In this document: positions 18,953-29,166 of the stretch, in pieces
Layout of the letters: each line of letters opens with the position of its first letter
Numbering within the stretch: position 1 is the stretch's first letter
Assembly (NCBI RefSeq): GCF_013280495.1
Contig: NZ_JABSSX010000003.1
Coordinates: 62,001 to 126,000 of the forward strand
Length of the DNA: 64,000 bases
Direction of reading: 5' to 3'
From: Brevibacterium permense
GTDB taxonomy: Bacteria; Actinomycetota; Actinomycetes; Actinomycetales; Brevibacteriaceae
Notes under the pieces: model-generated
What the model was told of the DNA's origin: nothing
Database searches by the model: none
The model's input: only the letters and a program-made list of their open reading frames with translations
Program-made: the position numbers and the translations under genes

Positions 18953-19738
18953 TCAGTAGGCTGCGACGGCGGCGATGATGAGCGCGGCGAGGTGGCAGCC
19001 GTAGCCGAGGATCGTGAAGATGTGGAAGATCTCATGGAAGCCGAGCCACTTCGGTGAGGGATTCGGCCGCTTGATCCCGTAGATCACCGCTCCGGCGATG
19101 TAGCACACGCCGCCGAGGACGACGAGGAGACCGACGGCGAAGTTCGTGTCCCAGATCTGGGGAATGTATCCGACTCCGGCGACGCCGAACCCGACGTAGA
19201 TGGGGACGAAGAGCCACCTCGGCGCGGTGGTGAAGATCGTACGGAAGGCAGCGCCGAGTGCGGCGGCACCCCACAGCACGGACAGCAGGAGGACTGCCTG
19301 GTCGGTGCGGAGCATCAGCACTGCCAGCGGTGTGTACGTGCCGGCGGTGATGAGGAAGATATTCGCGTGGTCGAGCCGCCGCAGGACGAGGCGGACGCGA
19401 GTGCGCCAGCGGCCGCGGTGATAGACGGCGGAGGTGCCGAAGAGCAGCATGCCGGTGACGGCGAAGATCGCGGCGGCGATGCGCGACTCAATGGTCGGGG
19501 AGATGATCACCAGTGCCAGGCCGCCGATCATCGCCAGAGGGAACGCCCCAGCGTGGAACCAGCCGCGCAGCTTCGGCTTGACCTGACCCGCCAACTTCGT
19601 CAATTCGGCGCGCAGTGCTGAGCGGCGACGGGCGATGCGGTGGTCATCGACGGGCGGAACATCATCCGCACCTGCTGAACCGACCGGCCCGGAGCCGTCG
19701 GGAACGACCGGAGAGGAATCGGTGAGCGAAGCATTCAT
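18953..19738 (-). CDS. Hemolysin III / PAQR family membrane protein
   Basis: A 261-residue protein with seven hydrophobic segments from about residue 60 onward. Family motifs are present: SAVYHRGRW after the second helix, DHANIFLITAGTYTP, and HEIFHIFTILGYGCH near the C-terminus, which supply the conserved Ser, Asp and His residues of the PAQR metal site. The N-terminal 40 residues are variable. The physiological role in bacteria is unclear. Confidence 0.87.
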   Translation of the reverse strand: MNASLTDSSPVVPDGSGPVGSAGADDVPPVDDHRIARRRSALRAELTKLAGQVKPKLRGWFHAGAFPLAMIGGLALVIISPTIESRIAAAIFAVTGMLLFGTSAVYHRGRWRTRVRLVLRRLDHANIFLITAGTYTPLAVLMLRTDQAVLLLSVLWGAAALGAAFRTIFTTAPRWLFVPIYVGFGVAGVGYIPQIWDTNFAVGLLVVLGGVCYIAGAVIYGIKRPNPSPKWLGFHEIFHIFTILGYGCHLAALIIAAVAAY

Positions 19739-19841
19739 AGCTCCATAGTAGCCAGCGGACCTGAGGCCTCATTCAGCATCGTCGGCTAGTAGTCTGTACA
19801 GTATTCGAACCGACCGACGACCCATGTGGAAGAGGACAGCT

Positions 19842-20603
19842 GTGGCGCGACCCGTGAACCTGCTCTATCGGCTGTACGAGCGACGGCTCAAACGTGAGCT
19901 CGACAAGTCGGTTCCGGTTCCACGACACGTCGGAGTCATCACCGACGGCAACCGCAGGTGGGCCAAGGAGTTCGGTGCGACGACCGCTGACGGTCACCGC
20001 GCCGGAGCGGCGAAGATCGTCGAGTTCCTCGGCTGGTGCCACGAGATCGATGTGGAGATCGTCACTCTCTACGTTCTGTCCAAAGAGAACCTCGCCCGCT
20101 CGGCAGAAGAGGTGTCGATCCTCATCGAGATCATCTCGGACCTGGTGGAGAAGATCGCCGCACTCGACGGCGTCGGCGTCCAGCTCGTCGGTGACCTCGA
20201 CATCGTTCCCCCGGATCTGCGGGCCCGCCTGGAAGCGGTGACGACGACTGAGGACTGTGGAATGCGCGTCAACGTCGCCGTCGGCTACGGCGGTCGGCAG
20301 GAGATCGTCAATGCGGTGAAGTCCCTGCTGCGCACACGGACCGACGACGGCACGGACCTGGAGTCGATCATCTCCGAACTGTCGCCGGAGCAGATCGGCG
20401 AACATCTCTACACCAAGGGCCAACCCGATCCCGACCTCATCATCCGCTCCTCGGGAGAGCAGCGACTCTCCGGTTTCCTCATGTGGCAGAGCGCCTATTC
20501 GGAGTTCTACTTCTGCGAAGCCTATTGGCCGGACTTCCGCCGTACGGACTTCCTCCGAGCCGTGCGCGACTACGGTCTGCGGCAGCGGCGCTTCGGCAAA
20601 TAG
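19842..20603 (+). CDS. uppS: Cis-prenyltransferase (isoprenyl diphosphate synthase)
   Basis: Condenses isopentenyl diphosphate onto an allylic diphosphate. The catalytic region VITDGNRRWAKEFG begins near residue 31 and GHRAGA follows. The C-terminal block SGEQRLSGFLMWQSAYSEFYF is characteristic. The normal Met of MDGNRR is replaced by Thr (TDGNRR), as I recall for the mycobacterial Z-farnesyl diphosphate synthase Rv1086, so a short-chain product is possible. GTG 19842 has AGAGGA five bases upstream; ATG 19824 is the alternative start. Confidence 0.88.
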   Translation: MARPVNLLYRLYERRLKRELDKSVPVPRHVGVITDGNRRWAKEFGATTADGHRAGAAKIVEFLGWCHEIDVEIVTLYVLSKENLARSAEEVSILIEIISDLVEKIAALDGVGVQLVGDLDIVPPDLRARLEAVTTTEDCGMRVNVAVGYGGRQEIVNAVKSLLRTRTDDGTDLESIISELSPEQIGEHLYTKGQPDPDLIIRSSGEQRLSGFLMWQSAYSEFYFCEAYWPDFRRTDFLRAVRDYGLRQRRFGK

Positions 20604-20814
20604 GCCGTGCCCGCCGCCAGTGAGACCTACCGGCCGTCTGACGGCGGAATCCCGCATTCACTCGAAGTTCATGACCCCGACTTGCCCGAGCACGCGTGCC
20701 GCTACCGTCTGCGGGAGCGAACCGGGTTAGGTTGGCTGTAGTTGGTCGACACCAACCCGAGATCGGGGGATGTCAGAACCGGATCTCGGCGGAACTCACG
20801 CCTCAGAGGTCCTC

Positions 20815-22122
20815 ATGGCTGAAAAAGTCCACACCTACGTTCTCGACACCTCGGTGCTGCTGTCGGATCCCGGAGCGCTTCTGCGCTTCGCCGAACACCA
20901 CGTCGTCATCCCGCTCATCGTCGTCTCCGAACTCGAGGGCAAACGCAATCATCCCGAACTCGGATTCACGGCTCGCAAAGCCCTCCACATCCTCGACGAC
21001 TTCCGATCCGACTACGACCGATTGGACCAGCCAATTCCGGTCGGTGATGCGGGCGGAACGCTGCGGGTCGAGCTCAACCACATCGACGCCTCCACGATGC
21101 CGGTCGGCTTCGACCGGACGGAGAACGACACCCGCATCCTGGCCGTGGCCCGCAACCTCTCTGCCGAAGGCTGTGATGTGGTCGTCGTGACCAAGGACGT
21201 GCCGATGCGAGTGAAAGCATCGGCCCTGGGGCTGCACGCGGAGGAGTATCTGGCGGAGCTGGCCGTCGACTCCGGGTTCACCGGGATGAGCGAGCTCGGC
21301 CTCGACGACGAGCAGATGAGCGAGTTCTACGACTCGGGGTCGGTCGTCACCGAGGATGTCTCCGACGAGGTGGTCAACACCGGTGTCGTCATCACCTCAC
21401 CGCGCGGATCCGGCCTGGGACGTGTGCGCAGCGGCAACCGAGTGTCGATGGTGCGCGGGGATCGTGACATCTTCGGCGTTCACGGGCGGTCGGCGGAACA
21501 GCGGATCGCCATCGACATGCTGCTCGACGATGCACTGGGGATCGTGTCGATGGGAGGGCGAGCCGGAACGGGGAAGTCCGCGCTGGCCCTCATGGCAGGC
21601 CTGCAGAAGGTGCTCGAGGAGAACAAACACTCGAAGATCATGGTCTTCCGCCCCCTCTACGCAGTGGGCGGGCAGAACCTCGGCTACCTGCCCGGCAGCG
21701 AAGGTGAGAAGATGAACCCCTGGGCGGAGGCCGTATTCGACACCCTCAGTGCGCTGGTGAGCAAGAACGTCATCGACGAGGTGGTCAACAGGGAGATCCT
21801 CGAGGTGCTTCCGCTCACGCACATCCGCGGACGGTCCCTCCACGATGCATTCGTCATCGTCGATGAAGCGCAGTCGTTGGAGCGCAATGTTCTGCTGACC
21901 GTGCTCTCACGCATCGGAATGAACTCGAAGGTGGTGCTCACCCACGATGTCGCCCAGCGCGACAACCTGCGAGTGGGCAGGCACGACGGAGTCGCCGCGG
22001 TGATCGAGAAGCTCAAGGGCCACGAACTGTTCGCGCATGTCACGCTGACGCGGTCGGAGCGATCGGAGATCGCCGCCCTGGTCACCGATGTGCTCGAGGA
22101 ATTCGACCCGTTCCGGTCCTGA
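20815..22122 (+). CDS. phoH2: PhoH family protein with PIN domain (PhoH2)
   Basis: A 435-residue fusion of an N-terminal PIN RNase domain ([15 protein letters not shown], then a run of acidic residues to about 140) and a C-terminal PhoH ATPase (Walker [14 protein letters not shown], about 253-265; Walker [12 protein letters not shown]). In mycobacteria the protein is a sequence-specific RNA helicase/RNase. ATG 20815 follows AGAGG; a longer in-frame start exists at 20770. Two small inverted repeats (GTTGGT/ACCAAC and CCGAGATC/GATCTCGG) lie in 20730-20800 and could form a leader structure. Confidence 0.9.
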   Translation: MAEKVHTYVLDTSVLLSDPGALLRFAEHHVVIPLIVVSELEGKRNHPELGFTARKALHILDDFRSDYDRLDQPIPVGDAGGTLRVELNHIDASTMPVGFDRTENDTRILAVARNLSAEGCDVVVVTKDVPMRVKASALGLHAEEYLAELAVDSGFTGMSELGLDDEQMSEFYDSGSVVTEDVSDEVVNTGVVITSPRGSGLGRVRSGNRVSMVRGDRDIFGVHGRSAEQRIAIDMLLDDALGIVSMGGRAGTGKSALALMAGLQKVLEENKHSKIMVFRPLYAVGGQNLGYLPGSEGEKMNPWAEAVFDTLSALVSKNVIDEVVNREILEVLPLTHIRGRSLHDAFVIVDEAQSLERNVLLTVLSRIGMNSKVVLTHDVAQRDNLRVGRHDGVAAVIEKLKGHELFAHVTLTRSERSEIAALVTDVLEEFDPFRS

Positions 22123-22232
22123 GCCGCTGCTCTGGTCGCCGACCGCTGACGTTACCGCCGATGTCGCGTGCTGTTCGGTGACCGGTCGACGCTGGGGTGG
22201 GCGGTCGACGGGACTCGAAATGGGCCGCCAAT

Positions 22233-22274
22233 ACGAAACGGCGCCCGGACGAAATCGTCCGGGCGCCGTTTCGT
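22233..22274. terminator. Hairpin between phoH and fumC
   Basis: Perfect 20-base arms (ACGAAACGGCGCCCGGACGA and its complement) with a two-base loop, between convergent genes. Confidence 0.72.
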
Positions 22275-22291
22275 TCTGTCAGATCGGAGGC

Positions 22292-23695
22292 TTACTTGTA
22301 GCTGCCGATCATCGTGGTGACGTCGAGGGCCTTGTCGAGGTCCGCCTCGGTGATGGAGCCGTTCTCGACGAAGCCGAGAGCGATCGTCGCTTCCTTGACG
22401 GTCATCTTGTTGGCCACGGCGTGCTTGGCGATCTTCGCGGCCGCCTCGTAGCCGATGACCTTGTTCAGCGGGGTGACGATGGAGGGGCTCGCCTCGGCGA
22501 GGAAGCGGGCACGCTCCTCGTTGGCGGTGAGCCCGTCGATCATCTTCTCGGCCATGACGGTCGAGGCGTTCGCGAGCAGGCGAATCGACTCGAGCAGGTT
22601 CGAGGCCATGACGGGGATGCCGACGTTGAGCTCGAACGCGCCGTTGGTCGACGACAGGGCCACGGAGGTGTCATTGCCGATGACCTGTGCGGCGACCTGA
22701 ATGGTGGCCTCGCAGATGACCGGGTTGACTTTGCCGGGCATGATCGACGAACCGGGCTGCAGGTCGGGGATGGCGATCTCGCCGAGGCCGGTGTTCGGTC
22801 CCGAACCCATCCAGCGCAGGTCGTTGCAGATCTTCATGTAGCCGTAGGCGATGGTGCGCAGCTGGCTGGAGGCTTCGACGAGTCCGTCGCGGTTGGCCTG
22901 GGCCTCGAAGTGGTTGCGGGCTTCGGTGATCGGCAGTCCGGTCTCCTCGGCGAGAATCTCGACCACGCGGGAGGAGAAGCCGTCGGGGGTGTTGATTCCG
23001 GTGCCCACAGCGGTTCCGCCCTGCGGGACCTCTGCCACGCGCGGCAGGGAAGCCTCGATGCGCTCGATTCCGTACCGGACCTGAGCTGCGTAGCCGCCGA
23101 ACTCCTGACCGAGAGTCACCGGAGTGGCATCCATGAGGTGGGTGCGTCCGGACTTGACGATCGAGGAGAACTCCTTCGCCTTCTTCTCCAGCGAAGTCGC
23201 CAGGGTGTCCATGGCCGGGATGAGCGTGTTGACCAGGGCCTTGGTCACGGCCAGGTGCACCGAGGTGGGGAAGACGTCGTTCGACGACTGCGAGGCGTTG
23301 ACATGGTCGTTCGGGTGGACGTTGATTCCGTCGGCTTCGAGCGCCTTGGTCGCCAGCGAGGCAAGGACCTCGTTGGCGTTCATGTTCGACGAGGTTCCCG
23401 AACCGGTCTGGAACACGTCGATCGGAAAGTGGGCGTCGAATTCGCCTGCGATGACCCGATCGGCGGCGTTCTGGATGGCTGTGGCGCGGGCTTCGTCAAG
23501 CACGCCGAGTTCGGCGTTAGCCTTCGCTGCGGCCTTCTTCACCTGAGCCAGTGCGGCGATGTGAGCGGATTCGAGGGTCTTGCCCGAGATCGGGAAGTTC
23601 TCGACGGCACGCTGGGTCTGTGCGCTGTAGAGGGCGTCCTTGGGGACTTTGACCTCACCCATGGTGTCGTGTTCGATGCGAAATTCTTCGGTCAT
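22292..23695 (-). CDS. fumC: Class II fumarate hydratase
   Basis: Reversible hydration of fumarate to malate in the TCA cycle; iron-independent homotetramer. The protein is 467 residues, the usual length. The superfamily signature [15 protein letters not shown] is present, with the catalytic loop Ser, and an upstream [14 protein letters not shown] block. ATG 23695 is preceded by AAAAGGACA. The carbonic anhydrase and glpX genes lie upstream on the same strand. Confidence 0.96.
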   Translation of the reverse strand: MTEEFRIEHDTMGEVKVPKDALYSAQTQRAVENFPISGKTLESAHIAALAQVKKAAAKANAELGVLDEARATAIQNAADRVIAGEFDAHFPIDVFQTGSGTSSNMNANEVLASLATKALEADGINVHPNDHVNASQSSNDVFPTSVHLAVTKALVNTLIPAMDTLATSLEKKAKEFSSIVKSGRTHLMDATPVTLGQEFGGYAAQVRYGIERIEASLPRVAEVPQGGTAVGTGINTPDGFSSRVVEILAEETGLPITEARNHFEAQANRDGLVEASSQLRTIAYGYMKICNDLRWMGSGPNTGLGEIAIPDLQPGSSIMPGKVNPVICEATIQVAAQVIGNDTSVALSSTNGAFELNVGIPVMASNLLESIRLLANASTVMAEKMIDGLTANEERARFLAEASPSIVTPLNKVIGYEAAAKIAKHAVANKMTVKEATIALGFVENGSITEADLDKALDVTTMIGSYK

Positions 23696-23786
23696 TGTTG
23701 TCCTTTTCGTTGGGTGCCGGGGAAATGATTGCGGAGCTCAGGCTCGTTGGGAGACTGAACGGCTGACCACCGAGGTGGCCGGTCGC

Positions 23787-24413
23787 TCAAGAAGCATAGG
23801 TGGAGACCGCGGCCTCGTCGCCTCCGTACTGGGCGACGACCGTGGTGTGGCCGTCGTGGAGTTGGTAAGTGAGTCCGACGATGATGAGTCGGCCCTCATC
23901 GACAGCGGTCTTGATGATCGTGGACAGCTGCATGATCTTGTCGACCGTGTCCATCGTGTTCTGACCGACGGTCTCGTTGATCGTGGTGCGCCCGTTCTTT
24001 CGGGCCCGGGCCACCGTCGGCAGGATGCGGGCGACGACGTCGGAGATGAATCCCGGGGGAGTCTCACCCGAGTCGTAGGCGTTGTAGGCGGCGGTCACGG
24101 CCCCGCAGCTGTCGTGGCCGAGCACGACGAGCAGGGGAGTGCCGAGCATCTCGACTCCGTATTCGAGCGAACCCAAGGTGACCGGGTCGACGACCTGTCC
24201 GGCATTGCGCACGACGAACATGTCACCGAGGCCGACATCGAAGATCATCTCCGCGGCGACTCGGGAATCCGAGCAGCCGAAGAGAGTGACGAACGGGGTC
24301 TGGCTGTCCGACAGCGACTCACGTCGTGCCGTGTCCTGGTTGGGGTGCTGAGGGACATCGTCGACGAAACGCTGGTTTCCCTCGAGGAGTCGCTTCCACG
24401 CCTGATTGGGCAT
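23787..24413 (-). CDS. Beta-carbonic anhydrase
   Basis: Interconverts CO2 and bicarbonate. Zinc ligands are in the GCSDSRV motif (Cys about 48, Asp and Arg dyad) and in GHDSCGAV (His and Cys about 100-104). Length 208 residues. It lies between glpX and fumC on the same strand, so bicarbonate supply to central metabolism is a reasonable inference. Confidence 0.92.
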   Translation of the reverse strand: MPNQAWKRLLEGNQRFVDDVPQHPNQDTARRESLSDSQTPFVTLFGCSDSRVAAEMIFDVGLGDMFVVRNAGQVVDPVTLGSLEYGVEMLGTPLLVVLGHDSCGAVTAAYNAYDSGETPPGFISDVVARILPTVARARKNGRTTINETVGQNTMDTVDKIMQLSTIIKTAVDEGRLIIVGLTYQLHDGHTTVVAQYGGDEAAVSTYAS

Positions 24414-24473
24414 TGCTTTCGCACCTGCTTCCGAGTTGTGTGCATCGCGCCCGGGACCGGGTGCGTTTGGAGG

Positions 24474-25598
24474 TCAGACCAGTCCGCGGCGTGCGGCTTC
24501 TTCGGCGGCCTCCACGTAGGAGTGGGTCTTCGCAGCCTGGTGCTCGGCGAAGACCTGACGGACGGTTCCCGACTTCGACCGCATCACCAGGGAATGCGTG
24601 GTGACGTGACTGCCCTGGAATTTCACACCGTCGAGCAGATCGCCGTTCGTGATGCCCGTGGCGACGAAGTAGCTGTTGTCACCGGTGACGAGGTCGTCGG
24701 TGTTGAGCACCTTGTTGACGTCGAGGCCGGCCTTGGCGGCGGCTTCGCGTTCGGTGTCGTCCTGCGGCCACAGACGGCCCTGGATGACTCCGCCGAGTGC
24801 CTTGATGGCGCAGGCGGTGATGATGCCCTCGGGGGTGCCGCCGATGCCCATGAGCATGTCGACGCCGGTTCCCGGACGGCAGGCGGCGATGGCTCCGGCG
24901 ACGTCGCCGTCGGTGATGAGCTGGATGCGGGCTCCGGCGGCGCGGATCTCATCGATCATCTGCTGGTGGCGGGGGCGGTCGAGGATCATCACCGTGACCG
25001 AGGCGGGATCCTTCGTTCCCTTCGCCTTGGCGACGCGGCGGATGTTCTCAGCGATCGGCAGCCGCAGATCGACGGCGTCAGCGGCATCGGGGCCGGTGAC
25101 GAGCTTCTCCATGTAGAACACGGCAGAGGGGTCATACATCGCACCGTCTTCGGTCACGGCCATGACAGAGATCGCATTGGGCATGCCCAGAGCGGTCAGG
25201 CGGGTGCCGTCGATAGGGTCGACAGCAACATCGCAGTGCGGTCCGCCGCCGTCGCCGACCTGCTCGCCGTTGAAGAGCATCGGAGCTTCGTCCTTCTCGC
25301 CTTCGCCGATGACGACGGTGCCGGCCATGCGGACGGTGGAGATGACATTGCGCATCGCGGCCACGGCTGCTCCGTCGGCTGCGTTCTTGTCGCCGCGGCC
25401 GACCCAGGGGGCGGCAGCGATTGCTGCGGCCTCGGTGACTCGGACGAGCTCCAGAGCCAAGTTGCGGTCGGGAGCATCCGACTCGACCTGAGCCTTCTGT
25501 GACCATGAGTCGGTCACTGCGACAGGCGGAGCCTCCTCATCAACTCGTCCTCGGTCATGGTGAGATTTCACGTCAACAGGCTCTTTGGAGTCACTCAT
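24474..25598 (-). CDS. glpX: Class II fructose-1,6-bisphosphatase
   Basis: Hydrolyses fructose 1,6-bisphosphate in gluconeogenesis; the main FBPase of actinobacteria. Family motifs are [34 protein letters not shown] (metal site) and GIGGTPEG. From ATG 25598 the protein has 374 residues, with an N-terminal extension of about 30 residues over the common form. The frame is open upstream to 25754 without homology. Divergent from the DUF4245 gene, as in mycobacteria (Rv1099c/Rv1100). Confidence 0.93.
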   Translation of the reverse strand: MSDSKEPVDVKSHHDRGRVDEEAPPVAVTDSWSQKAQVESDAPDRNLALELVRVTEAAAIAAAPWVGRGDKNAADGAAVAAMRNVISTVRMAGTVVIGEGEKDEAPMLFNGEQVGDGGGPHCDVAVDPIDGTRLTALGMPNAISVMAVTEDGAMYDPSAVFYMEKLVTGPDAADAVDLRLPIAENIRRVAKAKGTKDPASVTVMILDRPRHQQMIDEIRAAGARIQLITDGDVAGAIAACRPGTGVDMLMGIGGTPEGIITACAIKALGGVIQGRLWPQDDTEREAAAKAGLDVNKVLNTDDLVTGDNSYFVATGITNGDLLDGVKFQGSHVTTHSLVMRSKSGTVRQVFAEHQAAKTHSYVEAAEEAARRGLV

Positions 25599-25796
25599 GC
25601 TTCCAATTGTGCCACCCCTGTGATCGGGGTCGCGACAGCGGTGTGTGCTTGTGGCCGCAGTCACGTCCTCGGACCGGAATTGGCCCTTCGCGCGCGAGCC
25701 GAGGACAATGACGGTGTGAATGTCCGAAATGCTGCCGACGAGACGGGTGCTCAAACGGTCGTCGACAAGACGACGCCGAGTCCTAGGGGAGAGTCC

Positions 25797-26366
25797 ATGG
25801 CTGATGAATCCGGAGTGATGCTGCCGGGGTCCCGGGAAGAGATGCGCTTCCTGCGCAAGAACTCGAACTGGGTCAATATGGTCATCGCGATCCTCGCCTG
25901 TCTCGCAGTCGCCGTCGGGATCCTGTTCCTCGCCCCGCAGCCCGAAGTCGACTCAGAACGTGTCGTCGACTATCAGGGGATCGCCGAGCAGTCACAGGGC
26001 AACGCCGAGTTCGACCTCATCGTTCCGCAGATCCCGCGCGGATGGACGTCGAACGAGGCCAGCCTCGATCGTATGGGCGACTCCGAATACACCTCGTGGT
26101 ATATGTCGTTCATCGGCCCCGACGACCAGTGGGTGAGCATCGAGCAGGCGGAAGCGAGTTCGAACTGGGCGAAGCGGAAGACCGATGAGGCTGTCGCTGC
26201 CGAGAAGGTGACCGTCGGCGGTGCCGACTTCCAGGTCTACCGCACTGAAGAGGCGAAGGAATACTGGGTCACGCGCAAGGGCGATATGTATGTCGTTCTG
26301 AGCGCCACGGCTGCGCCGGACACCGTCAACAGCTTCGCCGATCAGGTTGCCGCCGAACTCAAGTGA
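25797..26366 (+). CDS. DUF4245 membrane-anchored protein
   Basis: A 189-residue protein of unknown function. A short cytoplasmic N-terminus ([13 protein letters not shown]) is followed by one transmembrane helix (about 24-45) and an extracytoplasmic domain with the family's GWTSNEAS and YTSWYMSF blocks. ATG 25797 has AGGGGAGA upstream. A longer form from GTG 25716 is possible, since GACAAT lies just before it. Convergent with xseB, with only 20 bases between stops. Confidence 0.83.
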   Translation: MADESGVMLPGSREEMRFLRKNSNWVNMVIAILACLAVAVGILFLAPQPEVDSERVVDYQGIAEQSQGNAEFDLIVPQIPRGWTSNEASLDRMGDSEYTSWYMSFIGPDDQWVSIEQAEASSNWAKRKTDEAVAAEKVTVGGADFQVYRTEEAKEYWVTRKGDMYVVLSATAAPDTVNSFADQVAAELK

Positions 26367-26386
26367 TCCCAGGCTGATCCGAAGTT

Positions 26387-26626
26387 CTATTCGGTGTCGT
26401 CCGAGGTCTCCTCACGGGCCTTGTCGAGGCGTTCCCGTGCTCCGTCGAGCCAAGCCTGGCACCGGTCGGCCAGAGCCTCGCCACGCTCCCACAGTCGCAG
26501 TGACTCTTCGAGCGGCAGGTTGCCGGTCTCCAAACGCTTGACGGTCATGACGAGTTCTTCGCGCGCCTGCTCGTAGCTGAGCGTGCTGATGTCGGGCTGG
26601 TCCTGTTGGGTCGTCGGTTCGGTCAT
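26387..26626 (-). CDS. xseB: Exodeoxyribonuclease VII small subunit
   Basis: A 79-residue helical subunit that binds XseA to form the single-strand exonuclease. The core LSYEQAREELVMTVKRLE with GNLPLEESLRLWERGE is diagnostic. ATG 26626 follows AAGGAGA. It lies 52 bases downstream of xseA on the same strand, the usual operon. Confidence 0.94.
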   Translation of the reverse strand: MTEPTTQQDQPDISTLSYEQAREELVMTVKRLETGNLPLEESLRLWERGEALADRCQAWLDGARERLDKAREETSDDTE

Positions 26627-26678
26627 CGGTGTCTCCTTCGCAGAGTGTGTGGAACGTGGACAGAGTGTGGAGTAGTAG

Positions 26679-27986
26679 TCAATCGTCGGTCGTCGAATCG
26701 TCAGCCTCCGGAGTGACCTCGGTGATATCTGCGTCGAAACGACCACGAGCGACCCGGACATGGACGGTGTCGCCGGCGGCGACTTCGGCGGCATTGCGGA
26801 CGGCCTGACCTTCGTCGGTCTGCACCACGGCGTAGCCGCGCTCCAACGTCCGCAGGGGAGAGAGGGACCTGGCTTGGGAACGGAGATGCTGGATCTCGTT
26901 CTGAGCTTGGATGAGCAGTCCGTTCGTCGCCTGCAGACTGCGGCGGCGGATCATCGTCAGTTCGTTCTCATGCGCGGTGATCATCGTCTGCGGTTCGGCG
27001 AGCACCGGCCGTGATCGCACGGCGGTGAGCATCTCCTGCTCGCGGTCGAGGATGCGATTGACGGCAGCATCCAATTCGGCGCGGGCACGCAGCAGATTCA
27101 TGCCTTCCTCGGCGACATCCGGAACGATCCGCTTTGCAGCATCCGTGGGCGTTGACGCCCGCATGTCAGCGACCTCATCGAGGATGGGCCGGTCCGCCTC
27201 GTGCCCGATCGCCGAGACGACCGGTGTCTGCGCGGCGGAGACGGCACGGACGAGGGCTTCGTTGGAGAACGGCAGGAGGTCTTCCATGCTGCCCCCGCCG
27301 CGGGCGATGACGATGACATCGATCTGCGGGTCCGCATCGAGCTCGGCGAGGTTCTTCATCACTCCCGGCACGGCATCCGGGCCTTGCACTGCACAGTTGC
27401 GGACTTCGAATTCGGCGGCAGGCCACCGCAGGTGCACATTGCGGATGACGTCCTTCTGCGCATCCGAATCCCGTCCGGTGATCAACCCGATCCGGTTCGG
27501 CAGGAACGGCAGGCGCAGCTTCCGGTTGGGATCGAACAGCCCTTCGGCCCCTAGCTGCTTCTTCAGTCGTTCGAGGCGGGCGAGGAGTTCGCCGAGTCCG
27601 ACGGCGCGGATGTCGTTGGCCCGCATCGTCAGCCGACCGGTCTTCGTCCAGAAGTCGGCTTTGAGATTGGCGACGACGTGGCTGCCCTCAGTGAGAGGAG
27701 CTCCGGTGCGGTCGAGGACGTTCTTCCAGATCTGGACCGGCAGTGACATCTCGACGTCGGTATCGCGCAGGGTCAGGTAGCTGGCCTTGCCCCGATGGTT
27801 GAGTTCGACGACCTGCCCTTCGATCCACACGCTCGACATGCGGTCGATATAGGACTTCATCTTCGACGACAGCAGACTCAGCGGCCACGGATTCTCCGCC
27901 GTGGTCTCGGCTGCGGTGGCGGCGAGCTCCTTCGGCTCGGCCGTTTCGCCGAGCGTGCCGGGAGTGCCGGAAATTCTTTGCGCCAT
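26679..27986 (-). CDS. xseA: Exodeoxyribonuclease VII large subunit
   Basis: Catalytic subunit of the processive single-strand DNA exonuclease used in repair. A 435-residue protein with an N-terminal OB-fold (about 40-140, WIEGQVVELNHRGKASYLTLRD), the catalytic block GLITGRDSDAQKDV and VIARGGGSMEDLLPFSNE, and a C-terminal coiled coil. ATG 27986 follows GGAAGGGAC. Divergent from ispH. Confidence 0.95.
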   Translation of the reverse strand: MAQRISGTPGTLGETAEPKELAATAAETTAENPWPLSLLSSKMKSYIDRMSSVWIEGQVVELNHRGKASYLTLRDTDVEMSLPVQIWKNVLDRTGAPLTEGSHVVANLKADFWTKTGRLTMRANDIRAVGLGELLARLERLKKQLGAEGLFDPNRKLRLPFLPNRIGLITGRDSDAQKDVIRNVHLRWPAAEFEVRNCAVQGPDAVPGVMKNLAELDADPQIDVIVIARGGGSMEDLLPFSNEALVRAVSAAQTPVVSAIGHEADRPILDEVADMRASTPTDAAKRIVPDVAEEGMNLLRARAELDAAVNRILDREQEMLTAVRSRPVLAEPQTMITAHENELTMIRRRSLQATNGLLIQAQNEIQHLRSQARSLSPLRTLERGYAVVQTDEGQAVRNAAEVAAGDTVHVRVARGRFDADITEVTPEADDSTTDD

Positions 27987-28065
27987 TTAAGTCCCCTTCC
28001 GACTCCCAAGCCTAACGAACGGCACTGACGCAGCCCATTCCTGGCCGCAGTCGATGCCTCCGGCT

Positions 28066-28071
28066 TAGACT
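28066..28071 (+). promoter_or_regulatory. Candidate -10 element for leaderless ispH mRNA
   Basis: TAGACT ends six bases before GTG 28078, so transcription would start at or next to the start codon. There is no ribosome site. Confidence 0.55.
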
Positions 28072-28077
28072 GAACGG

Positions 28078-29094
28078 GTGAGCGTCGTTTCAGTACCTGC
28101 CCCGACCATTCCGCGCCGGCGTCTGGCACCGGGCGAGATCCGCACTCCGGTCAATGCTGACAAGAGGGTGCTGCTGGCCGCACCGCGCGGCTATTGTGCC
28201 GGCGTAGATCGTGCCGTGATCGCCGTTGGGCGCGCCCTTGAGCACTTCGGCGCACCGATCTATGTTCGCAAGGAGATCGTGCACAACCGACATGTCGTCG
28301 AGACCCTGTCCGAACGCGGGGCCGTCTTCGTCGATGACACCGATGAAGTCCCGGAAGGCGCTCGGGTCGTGTTCTCCGCTCACGGTGTCTCACCGGCTGT
28401 GCACACCGAGGCTGCCAAGCGTTCGCTGTCGACGATCGATGCGACATGTCCGCTGGTGACGAAAGTCCACAAGGAGGCCATCCGGTTCGCCTGGGACGGC
28501 TTCCGCATCCTCCTCGTCGGCCATGCCGGACACGAAGAGGTCGAGGGCACCATGGGCGAGGCGCCGGAACACATCACACTGGTGCAGAGCCCGGAAGAGG
28601 CCCGCACCATCGAGGTTCCCGATGCCGAGAAGCTGGTGTGGATCTCACAGACGACCTTAAGCGTGGACGAGACCATGGAAACAGTGGAGATCCTGCGTGA
28701 GCGCTTCCCGCACCTGCAGAATCCACCCAGCGATGACATCTGCTACGCGACACAGAACCGGCAGGTCGCGGTGAAGAAGATCGGGCCGGACGCGGATCTC
28801 GTCATCGTCGTCGGGTCGGCGAACTCCTCGAACTCCGTTCGCCTCGTCGAAGTCGCCCTCGAACACGGGGCGAAGGCTGCCTACCGTGTCGACTTCGCCC
28901 GGGAGATCGACGAGACATGGTTCCACGACGTCGCCACGGTCGGAGTCACCTCCGGAGCGAGCGTTCCGGAGAACCTCGTCCAAGACGTGCTGCAGCTGCT
29001 GGCCGACTACGGATTCGACACCGTCGAAGAGGTCGTCACCGCCGAAGAGGACCTGATCTTCTCGCTGCCGAAGGAACTGCGCAAGCTCGGCTGA
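28078..29094 (+). CDS. ispH: 4-hydroxy-3-methylbut-2-enyl diphosphate reductase
   Basis: Last step of the MEP isoprenoid pathway, making IPP and DMAPP with an iron-sulfur cluster. Cluster cysteines are in [10 protein letters not shown] (Cys40), [11 protein letters not shown] (Cys124) and [10 protein letters not shown] (Cys222, approximate numbers). The protein is 338 residues. It probably begins at the first transcribed base (see 28066-28071). Flanked by xseA and rmuC, both on the other strand. Confidence 0.95.
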   Translation: MSVVSVPAPTIPRRRLAPGEIRTPVNADKRVLLAAPRGYCAGVDRAVIAVGRALEHFGAPIYVRKEIVHNRHVVETLSERGAVFVDDTDEVPEGARVVFSAHGVSPAVHTEAAKRSLSTIDATCPLVTKVHKEAIRFAWDGFRILLVGHAGHEEVEGTMGEAPEHITLVQSPEEARTIEVPDAEKLVWISQTTLSVDETMETVEILRERFPHLQNPPSDDICYATQNRQVAVKKIGPDADLVIVVGSANSSNSVRLVEVALEHGAKAAYRVDFAREIDETWFHDVATVGVTSGASVPENLVQDVLQLLADYGFDTVEEVVTAEEDLIFSLPKELRKLG

Positions 29095-29166
29095 GCTGAG
29101 CAGTTCCGCTACGCGGCGCGATGGGGAGTCCCACGACTCAACGGAGTCGACAAACGCTGTCGATTC

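Noticed and set aside
22088..25502. Plus-strand frames of 546 and 620 codons opposite fumC, carbonic anhydrase and glpX
   Set aside because: Shadows of three conserved enzymes; Gly/Asp/Arg-rich translations without motifs.
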